DNA of 64,000 bases from Photobacterium alginatilyticum (GCF_009910675.1 NZ_RSEJ01000003.1:62001-126000), one strand, 5' to 3'. Positions 54,738 to 63,872 are shown, counted from the first letter of the stretch. The notes: generated from the letters alone by a model not told the origin. Numbers and translations: made by a program.

Positions 54738-55784
54738 ATGAAACTACCATCTTCAAGCGCGACTGAACTAAACAAAGCAAACATGGAACACATGGTGTCA
54801 ATGAAAGACTTCTCTGTTGAAGAGATGGACAACATGATGGAGCTGATGACATACCTCAAACAAGCGCGCAGAGATAACGCCATCCCTCAGCTTTTCAAGG
54901 GCAAATCAGTAGGGATGATTTTTGAGGCGGGCTCTACGCGTACTCGCGTTTCTTTTGAAGTGGCAGCGACGTTACTTGGCGGACACGCACTGTTCCTGTC
55001 TCCTAAAGACATCCACCTGGGCGGTAAGGAGTCTATTGATGATACTTCACGTGTATTATCACGCATGTGTGACATCATCATGGCGCGTACGAACAGTCCA
55101 GAAACTCTCGATGGCCTGTTAGAGATGTCAACCGTGCCGGTAATCAACGGCCTGGATACTCGTTTCCACCCGACACAAATGCTTGCAGACCTTTATACCA
55201 TCAGAGAGCACATCACGGATGGCCGCAGACTATCAGATCTTACTCTTGCCTTTATGGGCGACGCGACAGACGTATGCCGCTCACTGATGCTGACATGTGC
55301 AAAATACGGTATGGGCTTTAAGCAAATTGGTCCTAAGAAATACCATATGGAACCAGAGTGGGTAGAACTTGCAGAGTCTTTCTGTAAAGAGTCTGGTGGT
55401 CATATCGAGATCACGGATGATGTAGATCAGATTAGTGAGTGTGATGTGGTTTATGGCGACAGCTTCTACTGGGTAACACAAATGGATGAAAAAGAAGAGC
55501 GTCTAGCTGCCTTCATGCCAGATTATGTGATTACCGAAGAACTGATGGCGAAAGCTCGTCCTGGCGCAATGTTGCTGCACTGTCTACCAGCTAACGACAA
55601 AGAAGAGGTGACCCGTGGTGCGCTAGAAAGTGAGTACTCTGTCGCATTCGATGAAGCTGAAAACCGCTTAACGGCTCAAATGGCTATCTTGGTATACTTC
55701 ACGCACAAGCATGCGGTCATTCCAACAGAAGAAACTATCAAGCATCATGAAGAGAAGATCAACGGCTTCTTAAAAACGCTATAA
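54738..55784 (+). CDS. aguB: Putrescine carbamoyltransferase
   Basis: A 348-residue transcarbamylase. The carbamoyl-phosphate loop is EAGSTRTRVSFE. GLDTRFHPTQMLADLYTI, the HCLPAND segment and YGDSFYWVTQMDEKEERL are typical of putrescine, not ornithine, transcarbamylase, and the long C-terminal helix (TEETIKHHEEKINGFLKTL) fits the putrescine type. It phosphorolyses N-carbamoylputrescine to putrescine and carbamoyl phosphate, which feeds carbamate kinase. A terminator follows. Confidence 0.92.
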   Translation: MKLPSSSATELNKANMEHMVSMKDFSVEEMDNMMELMTYLKQARRDNAIPQLFKGKSVGMIFEAGSTRTRVSFEVAATLLGGHALFLSPKDIHLGGKESIDDTSRVLSRMCDIIMARTNSPETLDGLLEMSTVPVINGLDTRFHPTQMLADLYTIREHITDGRRLSDLTLAFMGDATDVCRSLMLTCAKYGMGFKQIGPKKYHMEPEWVELAESFCKESGGHIEITDDVDQISECDVVYGDSFYWVTQMDEKEERLAAFMPDYVITEELMAKARPGAMLLHCLPANDKEEVTRGALESEYSVAFDEAENRLTAQMAILVYFTHKHAVIPTEETIKHHEEKINGFLKTL

Positions 55785-55813
55785 TGCATAACGATTAACT
55801 TATATTAAATAAT

Positions 55814-55843
55814 AAAGGCCTCTATTTCTTAGAGGTCTTTTTA
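55814..55843 (+). terminator. Terminator of the agu operon
   Basis: AAAGGCCTCTA and TAGAGGTCTTT form an 11-bp stem (one G-U) around TTTCT, followed by a T-run. Confidence 0.88.
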
Positions 55844-56005
55844 TATTTATGGTAACTATAGAAAGAAGATGAGAAACAGCTTTAGCAAAATATCAGTCAC
55901 CTCTCTAGTGATAAAAACGCAATATCGGTTTTTCTATGTTATTTCTTTAATATATTTAAATGAAGCTAACACTTTTTATTCGAAACTAAGGATTAATCCG
56001 GAATG

Positions 56006-56019
56006 TTGACTCTAATCAA
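56006..56019 (+). promoter_or_regulatory. FNR-like box upstream of the triple RidA gene
   Basis: TTGACTCTAATCAA differs from TTGAT-N4-ATCAA at one position. It lies 164 bp upstream of the RidA start in an AT-rich region (55844-56182) that otherwise holds no gene. Confidence 0.45.
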
Positions 56020-56182
56020 ATTAAATTGTACGTCACTTTATCTATTATAAAGTTATTAACTATTCGCAATTTTAGCTATCCGAAATTACTTTTTATTTAA
56101 ATAAGACAAGAGCAAATAAAGAATTAACCCAAGCCAATGCAAAGCAAATATTCACTTACTCTACAACAGGATAAACGCCGAC

Positions 56183-57448
56183 ATGACCAGCAAGATCGTA
56201 AAACTTTCAAGAAATACTGAGAACGCACCTAAAGACTTGGCCTCCACACAGACCGTTGCATTTTCTCACTATAATAATATTTCAGCTCAATTACCGATAG
56301 ACCCTACCACAGGCCTTATTGTAACCGGTGGCATCAAAGAGCAAACCAAACAGTGTTTAGACAATATTAAAGCCATTGTTGAAAGCATCGGCCACATTAT
56401 GGACGATGTGGTTAAACTCAATGTATTTGTTAAAAACATTGCTGATGTTGACGCTGTAAATGATGTCTACTCAAGCTTTTTCAACAGTTACCTTCCGACT
56501 CGAACAACTGTTGCAGTTGCTGCGCTGCCAATAAATGATGCGTTGGTTCAAATCGATGCCGTTATTTCTAATGGTGAAGGTACCCCATCACAAGAGCCGT
56601 GTGACCTCATCAAACTGGTAAGAAATACAGACAATGCGCCACAAAGCGCTTTGTCTACACAAACGGTGGCGTTTTCCCATTACAATAATGTGTCTGCTCA
56701 ATTACCGATTGATCCCACAACGGGCCAGATTGTTTCTGGCGGAATCAAAGAGCAAACAGGGCAGTGTCTACAGAACATCAAAGCGATTTTAGAGAGCATT
56801 GATGTTCCATTTGATGATATCGTTAAAGTAAACATCTTCCTAAAAGATCTTAACGATATTGAAGCCGTTAACGAGATCTATAGTACCTACTTCCCGGATT
56901 CCGCAATTGCGAGAGCTGTTGCCTATGTGCCTGCTCGCTCAGTGGTGGCAGCTTCTGCATTACCAATGGATGCGTTGGTACAGATAGACGCAGTGGTATC
57001 ACACGGTGACGGTACTCCACCGCAAGAAGTAGAAGATCGTCATGGCATCGTTATCAAAGCCAACAATACAGATAGCGCTCCAATAAGTCCGTATTACACT
57101 CAAACGGTCGCGTTTTCTCATTACAACCATATCGCAGCACAGTTACCCCTAGATCCTAAAACAGGCAAAGTTGTCGCTGGTGATGTAAAAGCTCAGGTCA
57201 AACAATGCCTGGACAATATCAAGGCGATCGTAGAAAGCATTGATCATGTTATGGACGATGTTGTGAAAGTGAATGTTCAATTAACAGATATTGCTGATAT
57301 TGATGCCGTCAATGACGTTTATGTCACCTACTTCCAGGATGAACTACCAGCAAGAACAACAATTGGCGTTACGTCTATTCCTATGTCTGCCGCAGTCCAG
57401 ATTGATGCCGTTGTATCTAACGCTGAAGGGACACCACCAAAACGATAA
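56183..57448 (+). CDS. Triple RidA (YjgF/YER057c) domain fusion protein
   Basis: 421 residues built of three tandem RidA domains at about 5-138, 143-285 and 289-418. Each starts R/N-NT-(D/E)-x-AP and repeats TQTVAFSHYNN, AQLP(I/L)DP-TG and QCL-NIKAI-ESI. RidA proteins hydrolyse reactive enamines/imines. The substrate Arg is kept in each copy (TRTTVAVAALP, ARSVVAASALP, ARTTIGVTSIP), but the usual V/I-E-I-E near the end is VQIDAV in all three, so deaminase activity is uncertain. The middle copy has a short insertion before its Arg. It lies downstream of the agmatine genes with its own promoter region. A trimer-forming fold inside one chain is implied. Confidence 0.9.
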   Translation: MTSKIVKLSRNTENAPKDLASTQTVAFSHYNNISAQLPIDPTTGLIVTGGIKEQTKQCLDNIKAIVESIGHIMDDVVKLNVFVKNIADVDAVNDVYSSFFNSYLPTRTTVAVAALPINDALVQIDAVISNGEGTPSQEPCDLIKLVRNTDNAPQSALSTQTVAFSHYNNVSAQLPIDPTTGQIVSGGIKEQTGQCLQNIKAILESIDVPFDDIVKVNIFLKDLNDIEAVNEIYSTYFPDSAIARAVAYVPARSVVAASALPMDALVQIDAVVSHGDGTPPQEVEDRHGIVIKANNTDSAPISPYYTQTVAFSHYNHIAAQLPLDPKTGKVVAGDVKAQVKQCLDNIKAIVESIDHVMDDVVKVNVQLTDIADIDAVNDVYVTYFQDELPARTTIGVTSIPMSAAVQIDAVVSNAEGTPPKR

Positions 57449-57477
57449 AAAGCAGCAAATAGTATAGTACTACGATA

Positions 57478-57520
57478 GAACACCCATTAACCTGAGGACA
57501 GCTTGGTTTAATGGGTGTTC
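57478..57520 (+). terminator. Terminator of the RidA fusion gene
   Basis: GAACACCCATTAA and TTAATGGGTGTTC form a 13-bp stem with a 17-base loop, followed by AGGTTTTG. Confidence 0.75.
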
Positions 57521-57822
57521 AGGTTTTGAAGCCAGTCCTGTGTCGTTTCAGATATTCTAAACCCAGACTAATAGCGAGGGTATTCGGCTGGATTTAGCCT
57601 GCTTTCATATACACTCGTCCCCAAATGTATCCCCATGCTAGTACAGGCATCACAAAATGGCTCTGTAGCGCAATTATGGTTTATAAAGTTTGAGTTCTTT
57701 ACGTTATTATCCACCGCATGATTCAATCATGATGACAAATTGCACTGGAAATATGAGCTCATTAAGAGCTTCATGTTGCTCAGAGTGTGGTTAACCCGCA
57801 TAACATTAGAAGAGATTAGGTT
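57521..57822. other. Gene-poor stretch with a possible coding remnant
   Basis: On the minus strand 57568-57726 a 52-codon frame with CATEPFCDAC and SMGIHLGTSVYESRLNP reads like real protein. It begins with TTG and stops at TAG; the same frame after the stop still looks coding (ISETTQDWLQNL). It may be the tail of a decayed gene. I do not recognise the family. Confidence 0.25.
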
Positions 57823-58371
57823 TTGCTAGAGCTAGTTACAGAAGTATTAGGTTGGACGTCAGTGGCGTTCTACATCTCCATTACTGTGTTTAACAGTATG
57901 AAGTTCACCCGCTTCGCCGCGTTTGGTTCCGCTGCGAACGATATTATCTGGTCTATTCTGATGGGCTGGTGGCCAAAACTGATCCTCAACCTGTCTGTCG
58001 CGGCCATCAACACTTACCGTTACGTCAATGACTTTACCAAGGCTGCAAAAGTGGTGGTTAACTTACTGGCCGCGGTGATGGCTGCAGCAATCATGTACAT
58101 CGTGTATGTTGCTGTTACGGCGTTTATTGCCGAGCCGACACTGCCTGTTGCCTTGCAGTTTATGGACTTGGGACTGATTGTTGCAGCCCTGTATATGACA
58201 ACGCTACGTAAGTACCGGGTACTGATGCTGGTGTCAGGTTTTATCGGGATGGCGGCGTACTTCGGCAACCCGCAAATGATGGTTATCAAAGCCATGGTTA
58301 TCGGCATTATGTCCTACAAGCTGATTGCGCCAAGCCAGCAGGAGAAAGGTGAGCTTGTTGCCCAAAATTAA
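57823..58371 (+). CDS. Multi-pass membrane protein of unknown function
   Basis: A 182-residue hydrophobic protein with about five to six membrane segments and a charged tail (SQQEKGEL). It begins with TTG, since the first ATG (residue 25) would remove the first membrane segment; TTAGG lies just upstream. The layout (LGWTSVAFYISITVFNSMKFTRFAAFGSA...DIIWSILMGWWPK) is reminiscent of small YgjV-like inner-membrane proteins. The function is unknown. A strong terminator follows. Confidence 0.75.
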   Translation: MLELVTEVLGWTSVAFYISITVFNSMKFTRFAAFGSAANDIIWSILMGWWPKLILNLSVAAINTYRYVNDFTKAAKVVVNLLAAVMAAAIMYIVYVAVTAFIAEPTLPVALQFMDLGLIVAALYMTTLRKYRVLMLVSGFIGMAAYFGNPQMMVIKAMVIGIMSYKLIAPSQQEKGELVAQN

Positions 58372-58462
58372 TCATTGCAGAAATGAATTAGGCTAACGCC
58401 GATCAGGTAACATCAAACAATTAGGTTCATGATCCGCTGAATAATTCCTGATCTTGGTAAAG

Positions 58463-58494
58463 TACCCTCAAGCAGTATGTTTGAGGGTATTTTT
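58463..58494. terminator. Terminator between the membrane protein and AAA genes
   Basis: TACCCTCAA and TTGAGGGTA form a 9-bp stem around 9 bases, followed by TTTTT on the plus strand. Confidence 0.85.
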
Positions 58495-58503
58495 ATGCTG
58501 GTT

Positions 58504-59613
58504 CTAAGCGGCCTGGCTAAGGAATAGCTTAGCCAGTTCGGCGTCTGCCAGGACGCCTTTCAGGCTGGTATTGCTTGAGTTCATCAAATCCTGCATTAAG
58601 CCCAGGCGCAAATCGTTCGGTAATACATCCATTTTGAGAAAAGCCTGGATATTGCCCATCTGGGTCTTGTTGACCTTTAGCCTGGACACCTCAAGGTAGT
58701 GGTGCAGTCTGGTGCAAAGTGTTGCCAGGATATCAATACGCGGGTTGCTGCTGCCGACAGTTTTGATGATTCGCGGACCAATTTCTTTGTCGAACTTTTT
58801 GCTGTCCACAATGGCCTGTGGTGATACTAGTTTGCTGAGGTTTTGCTCAACGAATACGATAAATGCCGCGCAGGTCGTTTCGTCGAGGCACGATTGGGCC
58901 AGCATGTTTACCAGCGGTAGCTGCTCTTTCAGATCGTCGATGGGTGCAATGCTCTGGAAAAACTGTACCAGCGAGCGGGGAGTGGTTCTCTCGCCATCGA
59001 CCAGCTCCGGGTAGGTCAGTACAAAGTCGATACCGCGTGGATCTATTCCGTTCCTTTCTGCCCACATTGCCCATGCCTTGGCATTAAACTCCATCGTCAC
59101 ATGCATCATACGGGTTAGCATCGCATCATCCATTGGTGTGACTGAATAGTCACCCCCATCCGGGTTGGCAGTCAGCACTATCTGCCAGCCTTCTGGTAGC
59201 GTCCAGCTGATCAGCTCATGGTTTTGCAGTAGTTGCATAATGCCCCGCAGGATACGCTCATCGGCACGGTTAACGTCATCGATGAGCAGAATACCTGGCC
59301 CCGGTTCAGTCGGTACCCAATGAGGAGCGGCAAAGCGAGTGACTGTTTCACCGCTTTCCAATGTCTCGGTGATTGGCATTCCCAGCAAGTCTCCCATCTC
59401 TTCAAACTGAGCCGGCGCAATCGCGCGCCATTGCATCCCTTGCTCTTTGGCGATCTGTTCAACGAGTTGGGTTTTACCGATCCCGTGGCGACCCCAGATA
59501 CACACAGGAACGCTGCGTTGGCCATCGACAGGCAGAAGGTGTTCGATAAACTGGCGGACTTCCGGTGCCTGACAGCTCAGGCCGTAATAAGTGTAATTGT
59601 GTTTGTGGCTCAT
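58504..59613 (-). CDS. MoxR-type AAA+ ATPase
   Basis: A 369-residue AAA+ protein: Walker A GRHGIGKT (41-48), Walker B ILLIDDVNRAD (about 109-119), sensor 1 VLTANPDGGD, an Arg-finger region DDAMLTRMMHV, and a C-terminal helical lid. It is the second gene of an operon with the VWA/zincin protein (22 bp gap). MoxR ATPases act as chaperones that load or remodel VWA-domain partners, often for metal insertion or in conflict-related ternary systems. Confidence 0.9.
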   Translation of the reverse strand: MSHKHNYTYYGLSCQAPEVRQFIEHLLPVDGQRSVPVCIWGRHGIGKTQLVEQIAKEQGMQWRAIAPAQFEEMGDLLGMPITETLESGETVTRFAAPHWVPTEPGPGILLIDDVNRADERILRGIMQLLQNHELISWTLPEGWQIVLTANPDGGDYSVTPMDDAMLTRMMHVTMEFNAKAWAMWAERNGIDPRGIDFVLTYPELVDGERTTPRSLVQFFQSIAPIDDLKEQLPLVNMLAQSCLDETTCAAFIVFVEQNLSKLVSPQAIVDSKKFDKEIGPRIIKTVGSSNPRIDILATLCTRLHHYLEVSRLKVNKTQMGNIQAFLKMDVLPNDLRLGLMQDLMNSSNTSLKGVLADAELAKLFLSQAA

Positions 59614-59635
59614 AAGAACTCGCTTAGGGTCAAAT

Positions 59636-60871
59636 TCAGGATGCAGGCATCGGGATCACGCGGCCGCTGCGGCGTAAATCGCTAGACGTATGTCCAGGTT
59701 CAGGGCTGTGCAGCAGCCATAACAGCGGCATTCGTGGAGCGATCTCTGGTGCCGGAGCGCCTCCGTCAGTGAAGTAAATAAGGGCGTCGAATTTGTGCTG
59801 ATTGGCGTAGGCGATAGGGGCGTTAAAATCCGTCCCTCCGCGGCCACAAACGTTATCCGGGGCAATGCCCTTATACGGGTATGTCTGCTTAATCTCGGTA
59901 TCGCACTCTTGTACGGTGATTTCTGCACCTGCCCGCCAGATGTGGCCAATTTCTTCAAAGAAGGCACTAAGTTGTTTGTTATCGACACTGGCAGACGTGT
60001 CCACGGCAACTAACAGGCGCTGATGCGGCTGGATCTTTGTGCCGGGAGTGGTTCCGTATCGCTTGGACGGACGGCGCAGGGTATTTTTGACTGAAGTACG
60101 ACGGCTGCTGTTGGCAAATAGGCGTAACAACCGGCGCCAGTTCACTGTAGCCTGGCGTTTTTCCAGAAGCTGGGTCAACACATGCAGGATTGCGGCAGGC
60201 AGGTTACCTCGTGATTTCGCATCCAGTTCTATTCGCTGTGCTGCCTGGCTAAGTTTATTCTCCAGCTGTTGCTCCAACAGGGATCGTTCTGATTTAGCCG
60301 CATTGGTGAAGACTTGCCAACCATCGTGGCCCGGATTGAGGATCTGCGATGTATTGTTGTCACTGCCACGATCATTGCTGCGTTCACTATTGCCAATAGC
60401 AGATCGCCATTGCGGAGGAAGCTCTTCTGCTGGTTGCGCGATTGCCTGATAGTAATAGGCCACCTCGCGGTTAGGTTCTAGCGGAGGGAGTTTGAGCTCT
60501 CGACGCCAGTTGTTGAGATCTGAGAGCGTTATCGCTGTGTTGCCCAGTTGTTTGGCCTTAAGGTATTGATTGACGACGAGATCGGCGGCCAGGTCAAAAC
60601 GGGCTTTATCGGCGTAGCGGCCACGCGCAAAGAGATGCCCAAACACCAAGTGCAGAGCTTCGTGCTTTAGTGCTCCCAACTGTTGATCTTCGTCCAGTTC
60701 TTGCCAGGTTTCACTTTGGCAAACCAGTTGAAGGTCGCTTTTTCCCTGTGGCTTTAGCTGAAGTGGCGGTGCATTTTCTGCACAGTTGCTCACTATCGAT
60801 TTTTGAAAGCCTCCCAGATAGTGGCCATAGAAGGGCTCACGCAACATAAGCTTTACCAGTATGCGTGACAA
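59636..60871 (-). CDS. DUF2201-type protein: zincin-like domain plus VWA-like domain
   Basis: A 411-residue protein. The N-terminal metallopeptidase-like domain has HEALH (His70, Glu71, His74, an HExxH motif) in LKHEALHLVFGHL. The central region (about 130-260) is disordered or helical and rich in Asn/Ser/Gln. The C-terminal VWA-like domain has an intact MIDAS DTSAS (Asp291, Ser293, Ser295), GRGGTDFNAPI and YFTDGGAPAP. The TTG at 60871 is used as start; an ATG at 60847 is the alternative. It is encoded directly before the MoxR ATPase, its likely partner. Confidence 0.88.
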   Translation of the reverse strand: MSRILVKLMLREPFYGHYLGGFQKSIVSNCAENAPPLQLKPQGKSDLQLVCQSETWQELDEDQQLGALKHEALHLVFGHLFARGRYADKARFDLAADLVVNQYLKAKQLGNTAITLSDLNNWRRELKLPPLEPNREVAYYYQAIAQPAEELPPQWRSAIGNSERSNDRGSDNNTSQILNPGHDGWQVFTNAAKSERSLLEQQLENKLSQAAQRIELDAKSRGNLPAAILHVLTQLLEKRQATVNWRRLLRLFANSSRRTSVKNTLRRPSKRYGTTPGTKIQPHQRLLVAVDTSASVDNKQLSAFFEEIGHIWRAGAEITVQECDTEIKQTYPYKGIAPDNVCGRGGTDFNAPIAYANQHKFDALIYFTDGGAPAPEIAPRMPLLWLLHSPEPGHTSSDLRRSGRVIPMPAS

Positions 60872-60983
60872 TGTGTGAGAACTAATGTGGTTGCACCGTT
60901 TAACTGTATGATTTTAAGGTGATTATCCATATAATGCGTGGATGGTCAATCGGTACAGAATAATGATTAATAAGGAATAATTC
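60872..60983. promoter_or_regulatory. Divergent promoter region of the VWA-AAA operon and the LRR-BRCT gene
   Basis: 112 bases with a consensus -10 TATAAT at 60930-60935 reading toward the LRR gene; no good -35 is visible. The shared short region suggests coordinated expression. Confidence 0.45.
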
Positions 60984-63839
60984 GTGACGAAAGCTTGTCT
61001 GGATGATTATGACGTTGAAGAAGTGCTAGCACAGGTGCACTCCAATGTCACCCACCTGAAATATGAATGCAGGAAAGAAAAGCCGGAATGGAGCGATGTT
61101 GCGAAGGCATTTCCCAGTCTGAGTTCGATTGAGCTTAACTGCTACAGTTATAGGGCAGATCAGAGTCGGTTAATCGATGCTGTTTTTTTTGCTCACTTCC
61201 CTGCACTGAAGCAACTAATCGCAAGAGGTTGCCTTGTGCAACTGGAAGGCGTTGATCCAGCCAATCTGTCTCAGTTGGAAACAGTGACGATCTCTTCAGT
61301 GCTGGATGCGGAATATCTCAGTGTGTTTGGCAATCTTCCTAAGCTGAGCCATTTAGAAGTGTCCGTACAAGGTACGTCTCTGGTGTTTGATGCGACATCG
61401 GCATCGGCGCTTGAATTCGTGAGCCTTGTTCTGCCATCGGTTGAGTTGCTGGATATCGATCTCAAGGCCGTCAACTCCCTGCGTAAGCTTGATCTCAATG
61501 ATGAAAGCTATCATTTCGACAAAGATACTCAGCTGACAGTGAAGCGGCTAAGTTTGCCCGACAGTCTGGATGAGCTGCGACTGTCATTGCCTTGCGTGGA
61601 TGGCTTGCCCGATAACGTGCTGGGTGATACTCCACATATGAGCAAGCTGGAGATGAACATTACGACAGCGGCGTTGCCGGAAAAGATGTTCGGGAATCTG
61701 CTTTCTGCCGATGAGCTGACAATCATGCTCAAAAAGCCGACGCCATCCTTACCGGACGGTTTGTTTTCTCAACTGAAGCGCGTTGATCGTTTGTCTCTTC
61801 GCATGAACAACAGTCCATGCAACATCGGCTGCCTGTTACATGATGAGCTAACGGTTAAAGAGTTGGCATTAAGTAATGCCAAAGGGGTAATGAGCGGCTT
61901 TGCACAGGTAAAGCAGCCAGCCCTTGAACAGATTGATTTATTCGGTGCTTCCATTGATGATTTGGGCTTTCTCAACCTTTGCTCCGATCTCCAGAGCTTG
62001 TCATTGGGTTCTATTCAAGGTTTGATGGATACCGCGGTCTTTCCACAGCTGCCGAACCTTAAAGCGTTGGCTTTATATCATTGCGACGGCACTGAACTGC
62101 ATCCAGCAATTCGAACATTGAGTCAGATAGAGCAGCTCACTATTCAGACGTGTCGATTGCAGGCGCTTGGTGATCTCTCTGCAATGAGCTCGCTTGAGAA
62201 GATCGTCATTGACGATGTTTCAATGAATCTAAATCCGGTAAATCCACCGGAGTTGAGCGGGTTGCTTACTCTGCCTGCGTTCAAGTCTCTGGAGCTGGCG
62301 ATTAACCCTGATGAGGAAGAAGGCTATAGCCTTGAAGCCCTGGCTGCTCTTCCACCAGGGAGCAGTGTTGAGATTAGCCTGTATGACAACGGACGTCGCA
62401 GTGAGATGCTACAAAAACAGCTGGCGGTATTAATTAATGCGGAGCTGACGGTAGATCAAAAACGTAATTATTGGCAACAGTTGCTCCCGCTGAAATTTCC
62501 CCGAGAACTGCCGATAATGGACGGGCGTTTCTACCTGACCTTCATGGAAGCGCGCTATACACCGTATAAAAAACAGGCGCTGGCATGGTTGCGACAGGTC
62601 GCCGAGTCAACGGTGGCCAAACGGCCGTTGGACAGTAATAGCTGTATATTCATTTGCGGCCGCAGTGGTTTTAAGTCTGCGGAAATCAAAGCAAAATCGG
62701 CTGAGCTTGGCTTTAGCATCAGTAAAAAACTGGATGATAAGGTTACTCATATCCTGGTGGGTAATAATCCGAAAGGTACAGCGGCTATTGATCCTGAACA
62801 GCACTTACTGGTTGACGATACCGCCTTGCAACAGTTTTTCCAGCAAGAAGCGCCACAGTTTCTGCAACAGGAAAGTGCTGTGGATAGCGGCATGATTGAC
62901 AGCGTGCTGGAAATGCTGAACTCACCGGATGAGACATCACACCGGGTTGCGATTGAGATGCTGGCTCAGGGTGGTGTTACCAGCGCCATGCTGATGCCGC
63001 TGTTCTTGATCCTCAAGATGACTTCAGACAACGGTCTTCGTGCTCAGATAAAGGCGCTGCTTGCGGGTCATGGCAGCGAATTGTTCCAGCTGGCAGTCAA
63101 TGATCGCACTTTGTTTAACACGGTGCGTGGTGACAACGGTGAAGGCTGGGATATGGGCGAAGGGCCGATGTTCAAAAAGCTTAAAGGTCTGCTTAAAAAG
63201 TGGGGACCAGAACTTTGCTTTGATTTTGCCAAGCACTACTTCGATCGCTACGGTGAAGGTCTGCTATTGGTGCTTACCCAGAAAGAAGACTCACCTCAAC
63301 GCCTTGCCATCATAAGCGAATTGATCGAAGGGGAGTGCCTGAACTGGAATAAAGGTTGTGGATTCAATGGTCAGCTAGAAGGTGCCAGCGAAAAACGGAT
63401 GACTGATAGTCATCGTTATCCGGATATTTATATGCAGCATCAGAATATGTTGGGAGAGCCTAAAACTCGCCTGCCGAAGACCTTGCCGGCTTCGTCTAAA
63501 ATTACCGAGCTAAATCTGAGTAACTGTTACCTTGGTACTTTGCCATTCGGTTTTGAGCTGTATACCGATGTGACAAAACTGAGTCTTCGGTTTAACCACC
63601 TTGAGGGGCTGCCAGCTAAGCTTGCCAAGTTAACCGAACTTGAAGAGCTGGATTTATCTTATAATCACTTCGATGAGTTCCCTAAGGTACTGTTTAAGCT
63701 TAAGAAGCTGAAACGATTAGACTTCCGCCGTCCGAGCCAGCCAGACTACCGTACCGGTTATGGCAGTGGTTATGAGTCGGTCGCTGTACCACAGGCGTTT
63801 CGTGATGCCTTCCCGGATTGTGAAATCCTAGAAGATTAA
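60984..63839 (+). CDS. Giant LRR protein with central BRCT domain
   Basis: A 951-residue cytoplasmic-looking protein. Residues about 40-480 are degenerate leucine-rich repeats (L..L.L......P). A BRCT domain lies at about 550-625: CIFICGRSGFKSAEIKAKS, GFSISKKLDDKVTHILVG, HLLVDDTALQQFF. A helical, armadillo-like region follows (about 640-800). Residues about 835-912 are canonical LRRs (ITELNLSNCYLGTLP, VTKLSLRFNHLEGLP, LEELDLSYNHFDEFP). GTG start with AAGGA seven bases upstream. BRCT domains bind phosphopeptides or DNA ends, and LRRs bind proteins. Divergence from VWA-AAA genes suggests a three-part system. The function is unknown. Confidence 0.85.
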   Translation: MTKACLDDYDVEEVLAQVHSNVTHLKYECRKEKPEWSDVAKAFPSLSSIELNCYSYRADQSRLIDAVFFAHFPALKQLIARGCLVQLEGVDPANLSQLETVTISSVLDAEYLSVFGNLPKLSHLEVSVQGTSLVFDATSASALEFVSLVLPSVELLDIDLKAVNSLRKLDLNDESYHFDKDTQLTVKRLSLPDSLDELRLSLPCVDGLPDNVLGDTPHMSKLEMNITTAALPEKMFGNLLSADELTIMLKKPTPSLPDGLFSQLKRVDRLSLRMNNSPCNIGCLLHDELTVKELALSNAKGVMSGFAQVKQPALEQIDLFGASIDDLGFLNLCSDLQSLSLGSIQGLMDTAVFPQLPNLKALALYHCDGTELHPAIRTLSQIEQLTIQTCRLQALGDLSAMSSLEKIVIDDVSMNLNPVNPPELSGLLTLPAFKSLELAINPDEEEGYSLEALAALPPGSSVEISLYDNGRRSEMLQKQLAVLINAELTVDQKRNYWQQLLPLKFPRELPIMDGRFYLTFMEARYTPYKKQALAWLRQVAESTVAKRPLDSNSCIFICGRSGFKSAEIKAKSAELGFSISKKLDDKVTHILVGNNPKGTAAIDPEQHLLVDDTALQQFFQQEAPQFLQQESAVDSGMIDSVLEMLNSPDETSHRVAIEMLAQGGVTSAMLMPLFLILKMTSDNGLRAQIKALLAGHGSELFQLAVNDRTLFNTVRGDNGEGWDMGEGPMFKKLKGLLKKWGPELCFDFAKHYFDRYGEGLLLVLTQKEDSPQRLAIISELIEGECLNWNKGCGFNGQLEGASEKRMTDSHRYPDIYMQHQNMLGEPKTRLPKTLPASSKITELNLSNCYLGTLPFGFELYTDVTKLSLRFNHLEGLPAKLAKLTELEELDLSYNHFDEFPKVLFKLKKLKRLDFRRPSQPDYRTGYGSGYESVAVPQAFRDAFPDCEILED

Positions 63840-63850
63840 CGTTAAAACCG

Positions 63851-63872
63851 AGAGGGCTTAATCGCCCTCTTT
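63851..63872 (+). terminator. Terminator of the LRR-BRCT gene
   Basis: AGAGGGC and GCCCTCT form a 7-bp stem around TTAATC, followed by TTCC. The remaining bases to 64000 show no gene. Confidence 0.7.
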
